From contig CANRTU010000046.1 in the NCBI GenBank assembly GCA_947642745.1, forward strand, positions 1 through 35,959: a stretch of DNA of 35,959 nucleotides, written 5' to 3'. Origin of the DNA: an uncultured Eubacterium sp. GTDB lineage: Bacteria; Bacillota; Clostridia; Lachnospirales; Lachnospiraceae. Below, in pieces: positions 14,858-22,635 of this stretch; the first letter of the stretch is position 1; every line of letters starts with the position of its first letter. The notes beneath the pieces are model-generated. The model was not told the origin of the DNA. It made no database searches and saw only the letters and a list, made by a program, of their open reading frames with translations. The position numbers were made by a program, and so were the translations under genes.

Positions 14858-16543
14858 TTAGCCCTGTAATAGTGATAATACCTGCTGCGGCAGATCATTC
14901 GCCTGCGCCAGTACAGAAATAGACGCCTGTGTCAGCACGTTTGCGTTTGTATAAGTCGTCATTTCCGCTGCCATATCTGTATCTCCAAGACGGGAAATAG
15001 CAGTTGTCATGTCCTCGATGGTCGCATCCAGACTGCTCTTAGAAAACTCCAGGCTGTTCTGGTAAGCACCCATTTTGGAGCGGGCCGCTGAAACAATGGA
15101 CAATGCCACATCTGTCTGGTCGATACCTTTTTCTGAACCACCTTCTACGGTCACATCCAGATCTTTCATGAACATGGTCTTGGTATTTATCTCAGGCACC
15201 CGCACATTCAGTTCCTGATCTTCATTAGCTCCTACCTGAAGCCGGAGTGTGCCAATATCCGTAGCTTCAATATCAAACTCAAATGGTTTCTGCTCCGAAG
15301 CGTTAATGGCTGCGCTGACTTCAAAGATCATTTCAAATCCGCCCTTGTCAGTAATCGTGACACGGCTCCCATCTGTTTTTACAACAACCTGGTTTGTCAG
15401 CTTCTGATCCGATGAATCCACAGTCACCTTCAAATCTTTTCCATATGTGGTTGTCATAATAACCGACGTATCATTTCCATCTTTATCTTTTTGCGGCGCC
15501 TGTACCATGCCATCATTTTTATCCAGCTGGTTATTTCCCAGCCCCAGAATCCCTTTCATAATATCGTCAGAACAGGCAATCTCCACCTTTGAATCTGAAC
15601 CAAATTCTTTGGATACAAATAAAAAAGGAAACTTAGGATCATAGTTTGCGTTATCTTCAATCGAAACTGTCGGATATCCCTGGGAATCCAGCGTATCCTG
15701 GTTTACAACCGGCTGCGTCACGGTAGCGCCATTTTGTATAAATACACTTACACCGGCAATCTCTCCTGCCTGTACCAGTGTTTTATATACATCTTCCGGC
15801 TGCATTCCTTTTTTTATTTTCGCAAGCACGCCGTTGATTTCCACCCATCCGTCTTTTGGAATCGGATATGCGGAAGTCGTAGAAGTTGTGCCATCCTGAT
15901 TCGTAATTGTAACCGCCGCTGTAGGAGTCAGACGCTCGCCGCCAGTCATGACCGCATGCATCTGTGGCTGGGTAATGGCCATCTGATAATGCCCGGACTG
16001 TACACTGTCTGAAATAATAATATTATCTATCTGATTATACGCACTGACCTCTTTTGTTTCATAAATCGTTCCAGCGGCATTGACTCTCACCAGCGTAGAG
16101 GTTGTTACATATGTTCTGCGGTCCAGCGTACCATTTAACAGGGTTTTTCCATTAAATTCCGTATCCTCTGAGATACGGTCAATTTCTTCTTTCAGGGAAT
16201 CAATTTCCATCTGGATTGCTTTTCTGTCATTGACAGAATTAGTACCATTGGCTGACTGTACGCACAGTTCGCTGATACGCTGGATAATATCCCCGATTTC
16301 GCCCATGGCTCCGTCAATGGTCTGTACAATGCTGATACCGTCCGTTGTATTAGATGAAGCCCGGTTCAGCGCATTGATCTGCGCCTGCATCTTATACGAG
16401 ATAGCAACACCGGAAGGATTATCCTTGGCGCTGTTAAATTTAAATCCGGATGAAAGCCTTTTTACAGATTCCGCCAGGCTGTCTTCGTTACGAAGCAGCT
16501 GGTCATTGACGATTACTGCTGATATATTCTGGTTTATTCTCAT
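14858..16543 (-). CDS. hag: Flagellin
   Basis: 561 residues. The N-terminal D0/D1 region is conserved: MRINQNISAVIVNDQLLRNE, RLSSGFKFNSAKDNPSG, QTIDGAMGEIGDIIQRISEL, EFNGKTLLNG. The C-terminal D1/D0 region reads GAYQNSLEFSKSSLDA then TQASISVLAQANDLPQQVLS. About 300 residues between form a large variable surface domain, longer than in short clostridial flagellins. Two cysteines are present, Cys94 inside D1 and one in the middle domain, uncommon for flagellin. The start at 16543 is chosen because GAGGTG lies 6 nt upstream; the frame is open for 21 more codons without a signal. It is exported by the flagellar type III apparatus and is the filament subunit. Confidence 0.92.
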   Translation of the reverse strand: MRINQNISAVIVNDQLLRNEDSLAESVKRLSSGFKFNSAKDNPSGVAISYKMQAQINALNRASSNTTDGISIVQTIDGAMGEIGDIIQRISELCVQSANGTNSVNDRKAIQMEIDSLKEEIDRISEDTEFNGKTLLNGTLDRRTYVTTSTLVRVNAAGTIYETKEVSAYNQIDNIIISDSVQSGHYQMAITQPQMHAVMTGGERLTPTAAVTITNQDGTTSTTSAYPIPKDGWVEINGVLAKIKKGMQPEDVYKTLVQAGEIAGVSVFIQNGATVTQPVVNQDTLDSQGYPTVSIEDNANYDPKFPFLFVSKEFGSDSKVEIACSDDIMKGILGLGNNQLDKNDGMVQAPQKDKDGNDTSVIMTTTYGKDLKVTVDSSDQKLTNQVVVKTDGSRVTITDKGGFEMIFEVSAAINASEQKPFEFDIEATDIGTLRLQVGANEDQELNVRVPEINTKTMFMKDLDVTVEGGSEKGIDQTDVALSIVSAARSKMGAYQNSLEFSKSSLDATIEDMTTAISRLGDTDMAAEMTTYTNANVLTQASISVLAQANDLPQQVLSLLQG

Positions 16544-16630
16544 TCTGTGCACCTCATTCTGTATATTTTTAATATTCTTTCGCAGTATCCTGCTTCCATG
16601 CAGCATGCTGCAATGACTGTGCCAGACATA

Positions 16631-16640
16631 ACTTCCCTGT
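16631..16640 (-). promoter_or_regulatory. CsrA-like site in the flagellin leader
   Basis: The RNA contains ACAGGGAAGT, nine of ten positions of the CsrA consensus ACARGGAUGU, about 90 nt before the flagellin start. In Bacillus, CsrA with FliW controls flagellin (hag) translation through such sites. A 14-bp palindrome TGCAGCATGCTGCA (16599-16612) lies between this site and the start. Confidence 0.35.
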
Positions 16641-16682
16641 TTTTGTCTCCTATAGCATCTGGTTCATTTTTCCTATGTATCT

Positions 16683-16709
16683 ATTTCGGTCATAACATAA
16701 AAATACGTA
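16683..16709 (-). promoter_or_regulatory. Weak sigma-28-like promoter of flagellin
   Basis: Minus strand: TACGTATT (16702-16709), an 11-nt spacer and ACCGAAAT (16683-16690). The -10 matches six of eight positions of GCCGATAT and the spacing is right, but the -35 matches only four of eight of TAAAGTTT. Confidence 0.3.
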
Positions 16710-16760
16710 ACCATCATTGCAAATATTTCACAATACTTTCACAGCCACAATGACATAAAT

Positions 16761-19700
16761 TTACGCCGCATCCATCCGGCGAAGAATCTTTATAAATCCT
16801 TCCGCCATCCCATAGAGCGTCTTCGTCTGAAGTTCACGTAATTCTTCTGTCTCCGGTTCTTCACTGCTGCCTCTGGACGCAAAATGATTCAGATCCAGCT
16901 GGTTACTCGTTACAAAATTCAGATCTGCTTTTCCGTCCGGCTGCAGTGCCTGTGCGATTTCTTCTTTTATGGACTGCAGATAGTCCCTCGTACGCACGGA
17001 ATCTGTCGCCACATATCCGGAAATACCTTCCTGTTTCGCTTTCAGCTCTGCCGCAATTTTTCCAAAGCGTGCTGTTTCAAGAGTAATATTAATAAGTCCT
17101 TTCTGTTCCCTGCCACGCACAATTTTCAACGTCACATTTGTCACTTCCCCATCAACAACTACAGGCATGGAAAAGCACTCTTCCGATGACATTTTTGCAC
17201 TTACGGAAATCTGGGCATTCATCAGTTTTAATTCCCGGATATCCAGACTGGATACATCCTGTTCCAGAATCATCGTACTCATACATTTTTCCGCACATTC
17301 CGCCAATTCCGCCATTGCCTTCGCCAGCTCCCGGGGTTTTTTCACATCGTCACTGAACCGTTCCAGCAATTCTTGTCTGATGGCGTCAAAATCTGTATCC
17401 ACACTTCCGTCGTCGTTTTCTGTAATAAACTCTTTGTCAGAAATACCAGAATCCGGTCTGCGTCCGTTTCCCATACCAAAAAATCTGCGGTATGCACCAT
17501 TGCGGTTGTGCATCAGCTCTGAAACCGCCAGTACATTAAGTACCGTTTCAGGCAGACCATACTGCTCCATAACCTGGTACACTTCTTCCGATGTCTGTGC
17601 ACACTGTGCCAGATCTTCCAGTTTCTGCTGATACCACGCTTCTTCTGCCGCAGTATCTTCCGGCGTCTGCCGCAGCTGCTCCAGAAACTGTTCCGGCGTC
17701 ATATCTTCCCACTGGCTTTCCCTGGAAGCCATGCGCAAACGTTCCGGTGAAATCTCATCCATCACCTGATTCATACACTGGTTCTGATATCCTGCATCAA
17801 TCTGATCTATAATAGAATCCTCATATCCACCGCTTTGCAGCTCTCCGAAGGAATTATCCACAGAAATATCCATATTTCCATGTTTTCCTGTGCGGACTGC
17901 GGACAAAAGATTACGCATGGTAATCTCCGCTCCCTGATAGGCAAGCGCTCCTACAGCCGCACCATCTGACTGTGCCACCTGGTTCATCAGACGGAAAATG
18001 CCTATGTAAGAACTGCGCTCCTCCTGAGTTATGCTATTATTTTGTTCCAGTTTAAATAAATATTCACTGTATTTTTCTTCCGTTGCGCTGATATCAAGCT
18101 CTGTTTTAATCTGCTGCGCCTGTCTGTTCAGCGAAACGATATCCATATCCAGCGGATTTACGCCTTTTGCAATCAGTTCCCTGACAACTGCCGGAGTGAG
18201 ATTCTGAAATGCGGTCTGCACCTGCTGGTCTGCGGCTTTTATATAAGTAATACTTTCCCTGGTAATCGTGATACTGTTGTAGCCCAGGATACGAACTGCC
18301 CTCTCATTGGCAGCGCTTGTTTCCATATCCAGACTTTCCAGAATATCGTCCACGTTTCCAAATGCTTTCTGAATAGAATCCCCAAGATCTTTGCGGACCT
18401 CTGTCTGCATAGTCTCGTACCGCTCATTTGCCTGTTGGAAATTCTGCTGCATCTGACTGCCTGACTGATGCATTTCTTCCAGCGTGACAGTTTCTATGCT
18501 CCAGGTAGCAATGGCATAAGCCGGCATATATTTTAACTGTTCTATTTTTTCTGAAGTTTCTGCGAATACACTGATGCTGGCTTCTGTCGCTTCTACTCCG
18601 CCTTCTGTAAGCAGTTCCTGGTAAAACCGGTTTTCCAGCTCTCTCAGCTGACTGATCAGATCCCTGATGGAACCAGTATTTACGGATATACCGTTTTTGA
18701 ACATATTATAGGCAGCATCCTGGGTCATAATCAGGCGCACCTCTTCCAGCTGTCTGCGTGCCACAATAAACGTCAGCTGCATGGACGAATATCCGCTATT
18801 CTGATTTCCGGACATATTCCCTGATCCATTCTGCATCAGTTCATCTGAATCCTGACTGGAAGATATCCCGCTGACCCCGCCTGCGCCCGCACTGCCGTCT
18901 GTATTTCCTGATATGCCAGACTGTACCGCATTGTTGTCAGTATCCTCAACGACTCCGCCTGCGGCTGCTTCCTGTACAGCTCCTTCAGCCAGATCAGATA
19001 CGGTTGCGTTACTTGCAGCTGATACCGGATCTGTGGTATCAGCTGTCGCAGAGCCTGATCCGTCATGACCGGTTCCGCTTAAAGCCATTTCTTCCCCAGT
19101 CTGCGGAATCTGATCTGTATCTGCCGTACTTTGTATTAATTGAGAAATTTCTTCTTTTTCCTGCTGGTTTAAAGAACCTGTCTGTTCATGTGCCTGCTCC
19201 AGATTCTGAATACTGACTGTCTGCCCCTGACCGACTACATACGCAAGATCTTCTTCTGTAGTCTGATTCAGTACATCCATTACATGCTGCGCCTTATCTG
19301 CCAGAGAATACCCGTCCGCCAGTACAGCGTCTTCCGGTCTGTTTCCTTCAGAAAGAGCTGTCACGGCCGCATCCAGCACTTCTTCCATTTTCTTTGGAAG
19401 TTCCAGCGATCTGAGCTGTTCCAGCTCCTTCAGGTTTTCCGCCGTCATTGGAATCTGATTCTGTATCAGCCATCTGCTGTCAGCCATGGCCTGTTCGTCG
19501 GCAGTAAGACCAGCCTGGGTGATAATTCTTAAGATCTGTTCTTCCATCCCGGATACATCCAGTTCACCATCCGGCCGGCCTGCATACATTGCGCTGCCGC
19601 TATACTGCGCTTTGTATAAATTTGCGATGGAAGGCTCCAGACCATTATCCAGCATATATTTCAGGGCTCCGTCATTTAACGGCCGCAGTTCTTCCGCCTG

Positions 19701-20237
19701 TTGGACTGCTTTTTTTAAGTCATCTGTATTTTCTTCTGTTAATGGTACATCCGCCTGCCTGAATTTAGCTGCCAGCTCTTCCGCCAGAGCCGCACTGCCT
19801 GTTATTTCTTCCAGCTGCTGCGTGCTGCATCCATCTGTAAAATAACTGACGTCCGCCCCTGCTTTTGCCAGTTCCATTTTAATCTTATCTGTTACGGTTA
19901 CAATAGTATCTATCTCTGTCTGATCCAGTGAAAAACCGTCTTCCTCTGCTTTTTTACAATCCGTTGTAGTCGTTGTATGGGAAGCTACAACCATTTTCTC
20001 CTTCATCTGTGCGGTATCCATATTATCTGCCTGCTGCATAACCTCCTGGGTGGTACCGCTTTTTTTCTCCTGTCCCGGCTTCTGGTATATGACTTCTGAT
20101 ACCTGTTCACCCTTTGACAGTCTTTCTGTCTGCTGTATCCTGGTATCTGTTCCGGTAGATACAGCGCCATAACTGATTTCTTCATGCTGGCCATTTCCCA
20201 GAATACCATCCAGCAGATTTGCTCCGTCTATCTTCAT
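16761..20237 (-). CDS. Giant DUF6240-like protein with FliK-type C-terminus
   Basis: 1158 residues, soluble, no signal peptide. The N-terminal 110 residues are polar. Residues about 110-360 hold repeated helical units, each with a phrase like PLTEENTDDLKKA or PMTAENLKELEQL. A disordered G/S/T/D-rich linker (about 370-480) follows, then a long helical part and the C-terminal region (about 1030-1120) with VVVDGEVTNVTLKIVRG then GLINITLETARFGKIAAEL. That last part resembles the FliK/Flg_hook fold, where a GLINITL-type strand precedes a helix. Lachnospiraceae carry such DUF6240 proteins. A sigma-28 promoter and the flagellin gene next door suggest a late flagellar role; function is inferred. The start at 20237 has AGGA 8 nt upstream; a Met three codons earlier is too close to it. 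Confidence 0.7.
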   Translation of the reverse strand: MKIDGANLLDGILGNGQHEEISYGAVSTGTDTRIQQTERLSKGEQVSEVIYQKPGQEKKSGTTQEVMQQADNMDTAQMKEKMVVASHTTTTTDCKKAEEDGFSLDQTEIDTIVTVTDKIKMELAKAGADVSYFTDGCSTQQLEEITGSAALAEELAAKFRQADVPLTEENTDDLKKAVQQAEELRPLNDGALKYMLDNGLEPSIANLYKAQYSGSAMYAGRPDGELDVSGMEEQILRIITQAGLTADEQAMADSRWLIQNQIPMTAENLKELEQLRSLELPKKMEEVLDAAVTALSEGNRPEDAVLADGYSLADKAQHVMDVLNQTTEEDLAYVVGQGQTVSIQNLEQAHEQTGSLNQQEKEEISQLIQSTADTDQIPQTGEEMALSGTGHDGSGSATADTTDPVSAASNATVSDLAEGAVQEAAAGGVVEDTDNNAVQSGISGNTDGSAGAGGVSGISSSQDSDELMQNGSGNMSGNQNSGYSSMQLTFIVARRQLEEVRLIMTQDAAYNMFKNGISVNTGSIRDLISQLRELENRFYQELLTEGGVEATEASISVFAETSEKIEQLKYMPAYAIATWSIETVTLEEMHQSGSQMQQNFQQANERYETMQTEVRKDLGDSIQKAFGNVDDILESLDMETSAANERAVRILGYNSITITRESITYIKAADQQVQTAFQNLTPAVVRELIAKGVNPLDMDIVSLNRQAQQIKTELDISATEEKYSEYLFKLEQNNSITQEERSSYIGIFRLMNQVAQSDGAAVGALAYQGAEITMRNLLSAVRTGKHGNMDISVDNSFGELQSGGYEDSIIDQIDAGYQNQCMNQVMDEISPERLRMASRESQWEDMTPEQFLEQLRQTPEDTAAEEAWYQQKLEDLAQCAQTSEEVYQVMEQYGLPETVLNVLAVSELMHNRNGAYRRFFGMGNGRRPDSGISDKEFITENDDGSVDTDFDAIRQELLERFSDDVKKPRELAKAMAELAECAEKCMSTMILEQDVSSLDIRELKLMNAQISVSAKMSSEECFSMPVVVDGEVTNVTLKIVRGREQKGLINITLETARFGKIAAELKAKQEGISGYVATDSVRTRDYLQSIKEEIAQALQPDGKADLNFVTSNQLDLNHFASRGSSEEPETEELRELQTKTLYGMAEGFIKILRRMDAA

Positions 20238-20295
20238 TCTGTACATCCTGCCTTTCGTTTCAATCCCGGATCAGCGATCCGTATTCAGGTAATTG

Positions 20296-20337
20296 CTGCT
20301 TCCCTGCATTCCGTACTCTGTCTGCTTCCCTGCATTC
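20296..20337 (-). repeat. Two 16-bp direct repeats in the giant gene's leader
   Basis: GAATGCAGGGAAGCAG occurs twice on the minus strand (20322-20337 and 20296-20311), 26 nt apart, between the sigma-28 promoter and the start codon. Each copy has an AGGGA core like a CsrA site. A short hairpin CGGATC/GATCCG (20267-20281) follows. Confidence 0.7.
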
Positions 20338-20345
20338 TGTAACTT

Positions 20346-20373
20346 ATGTCGGCTATTCTGGCGGAAAACTTGA
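20346..20373 (-). promoter_or_regulatory. Sigma-28 (flagellar) promoter
   Basis: Minus strand: TCAAGTTT (20366-20373; seven of eight positions of TAAAGTTT), a 12-nt spacer and GCCGACAT (20346-20353; seven of eight of GCCGATAT). It drives the giant FliK-like gene with a leader of about 100 nt. Confidence 0.6.
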
Positions 20374-20439
20374 GTTTTCACTTTTACCCACTCTTTCTGG
20401 GCAGATCCGGTTCCCTCAAAGCCATTTATGAACAAAAAT

Positions 20440-20479
20440 AACCGTATACAAAGCCCTGTACAAGGCTCAGGATACGGTT
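20440..20479 (-). terminator. Terminator after glgB (possibly bidirectional)
   Basis: AACCGTAT and ATACGGTT pair, with an inner AGCC/GGCT pairing. On the minus strand ATTTTTGTTC follows the stem and on the plus strand TTTTTCC. It lies about 75 nt past the glgB stop and separates glgB from the flagellar promoter. Confidence 0.75.
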
Positions 20480-20553
20480 TTTCCTGCCCAGCTGCATAGA
20501 ACCGGGACATAAATATAATGTTACAGTAACTTTAAATCATAAATAAAACAGTA

Positions 20554-22542
20554 TTAATTTTCTTTTGTCTGACTCTCCGCTTTCTTCACACTTTTAACTT
20601 CTTTCTCATCTTTCGTGGATTTATTTTCCTGCGGTTCTGTTTTATAACTGTATTCAAAAATCGCTGCCCCATATGCCGGTAACGGATATGCAAACGAATA
20701 TTCCCTGTTGTCACATTCAGCTTTGATTGCTTTATAGCTAACCGGACGTGGGTCTCCACTTCCGCCAAAACGGGCTTCATCGCTGCTTAAAATCAGTTTA
20801 TAAGTTCCTTTTACTGGTACGCCCACACGGTAGTCTTCCCGTACCATTGGAGTAAAGTTGCAGATAAAGAGCAGATTGCGCTTTCCATTTTTACTTTTCC
20901 GGACAAAGCTGAAAATACTGCGGTCCCCGTCATTTGGATTAATCCACTCAAATCCTTCCCAGGAATGATCCAGCTCATACATGGACGGATATTTATTATA
21001 AATATGGAGTAATTCTTTAAAATAATCCTGCATCTGTCTGTGGTCGTCTTCTGCCAGTAAGAACCAGTCCAGCTCCCGCTCTTCACTCCATTCTCTCAGT
21101 TGTGCGAAATCCTGGCCCATGAACAGCAGTTTCTTTCCCGGATGTCCCATATAAAAAGTATATCCGGTCATAAGATTCCGGAATTTATCTTTTCCGAGTC
21201 CCGGCATTTTATTAAGCATGGAACATTTTAAGTGAACCACCTCATCATGGGATAATACAAGAATATATTTCTCCGCATGATTATAGCTCATGGCAAATGT
21301 CATCCGGTTATGGCAGCCCTTGCGGAACAGCGGGTCCTGTTTCATGTAATCCAGAAAATCATGCATCCATCCCATGTTCCACTTAAATGTAAAGTTCAGG
21401 CCGCCTTCTTCAACTGTATCCGTTACCTTAGGCCATGCTGTGGACTCTTCCGCAATCATGATAGCTCCCGGGTTTCTGCCTGTAATAACTGTATTGATAT
21501 GCTTAAACATTTCCACAGCTTCCAGGTTTTCATTTCCGCCGTATTTATTTGCTACCCACTGCCCGTCCTGCTTGCCGTAATCCAGGTACAGCATGGATGC
21601 CACCGCATCAAAACGCAGACCGTCTATATGATAATGTTCAACCCACATCAGGGCGCTTCCGATCAGGAAATTTTTCACTTCTGACATGCCATAATTAAAT
21701 ATTTTTGTTCCCCAGTCCGGATGTTCTCCCATTTTCGGGTCCGGATATTCATAGAGAGGAGCACCGTCAAAATCAGCCATTCCGTGGGCATCCCGTGGAA
21801 AATGCGCTGGTACCCAGTCCAGAATCACGCCTATTTTGTTCCGGTGCAGATAATTTACCAGATATACAAAATCTTCCGGTGTGCCGTATCTGGAAGTCGG
21901 CGCATAATAGCCTGTTACCTGATAGCCCCAGGAACCGTCAAAAGGATATTCCAGAATACCCATCAGTTCCACATGGGTATAACCCATTTCTTTAACATAC
22001 TCGGTCAGAGATTTCGCAACCTCCCGGTATGTATAAAAGCCTTCATCTTCCCTGCCAGGATGACGTTTCCAGGAACCAATATGCACCTCGTAGATTGCCA
22101 TTGGTTTTTCAAACTGATTGGCTTCAGCCCGTGATTCCATCCATGCCTTATCAGACCATTTGAGATTTGATATATCCGTAACTACAGATGCAGTACCTGG
22201 TCTTAATTCTGCGTAATTCGCAAACGGATCAGATTTATACAGATATTTTCCGTCCTTTGTCTCTATCCGGAACTTATAAAAATCCCCGCATTTTACACCA
22301 GGTACAAATAATTCATAAATACCCATTTCCAGCGGTACCAGCCGTTTCATTTCATGGCTCGTTTCATTCCAGTCATTAAATGTGCCGATTACCCATACTT
22401 TCTCAGCATGTGGCGCCCATACATCAAATACCACGCCTTCTTTTTTACGTACAGTCATTGGATGCGCACCCATTTTTTTATAGATGTCATAATGTGTACT
22501 CTGGCCAAATAAATACATATCCAGCTCTGTAATATTTCTCAT
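20554..22542 (-). CDS. glgB: 1,4-alpha-glucan branching enzyme (GlgB, GH13)
   Basis: 662 residues. An N-terminal CBM48 domain (FDVWAPHAEKVWVIGTFNDW, 39-58) precedes the GH13 barrel. Catalytic residues: nucleophile Asp312 in GLRFDAVAS, acid/base Glu365 in MIAEESTAW, and the transition-state Asp in VLSHDEVVH. The loop DGSWGYQVTGYYAPTSR is characteristic of branching enzymes. It makes alpha-1,6 branches in glycogen in the cytoplasm. GGAGGG lies 7 nt before the ATG at 22542; an in-frame ATG at 22590 has only AGGA. The C-terminal 30 residues are a charged tail (PQENKSTKDEKE) not typical of the family. No other glg gene is nearby. Confidence 0.95.
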   Translation of the reverse strand: MRNITELDMYLFGQSTHYDIYKKMGAHPMTVRKKEGVVFDVWAPHAEKVWVIGTFNDWNETSHEMKRLVPLEMGIYELFVPGVKCGDFYKFRIETKDGKYLYKSDPFANYAELRPGTASVVTDISNLKWSDKAWMESRAEANQFEKPMAIYEVHIGSWKRHPGREDEGFYTYREVAKSLTEYVKEMGYTHVELMGILEYPFDGSWGYQVTGYYAPTSRYGTPEDFVYLVNYLHRNKIGVILDWVPAHFPRDAHGMADFDGAPLYEYPDPKMGEHPDWGTKIFNYGMSEVKNFLIGSALMWVEHYHIDGLRFDAVASMLYLDYGKQDGQWVANKYGGNENLEAVEMFKHINTVITGRNPGAIMIAEESTAWPKVTDTVEEGGLNFTFKWNMGWMHDFLDYMKQDPLFRKGCHNRMTFAMSYNHAEKYILVLSHDEVVHLKCSMLNKMPGLGKDKFRNLMTGYTFYMGHPGKKLLFMGQDFAQLREWSEERELDWFLLAEDDHRQMQDYFKELLHIYNKYPSMYELDHSWEGFEWINPNDGDRSIFSFVRKSKNGKRNLLFICNFTPMVREDYRVGVPVKGTYKLILSSDEARFGGSGDPRPVSYKAIKAECDNREYSFAYPLPAYGAAIFEYSYKTEPQENKSTKDEKEVKSVKKAESQTKEN

Positions 22543-22591
22543 AAAATAACCCTCCTGTTGCTTATTTAAACTAACATCTTTATTTTGCATA

Positions 22592-22624
22592 CGACTGGTC
22601 CTGCCATGCGACTGGTCCTGCCAT
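22592..22624. repeat. 17-bp tandem duplication before glgB
   Basis: CGACTGGTCCTGCCAT occurs at 22592-22607 and again at 22609-22624, a period of 17 bp, between the TPR gene stop and the glgB start. On the minus strand each unit contains GGCAGGACC. Confidence 0.8.
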
Positions 22625-22635
22625 TCACATTCCTT

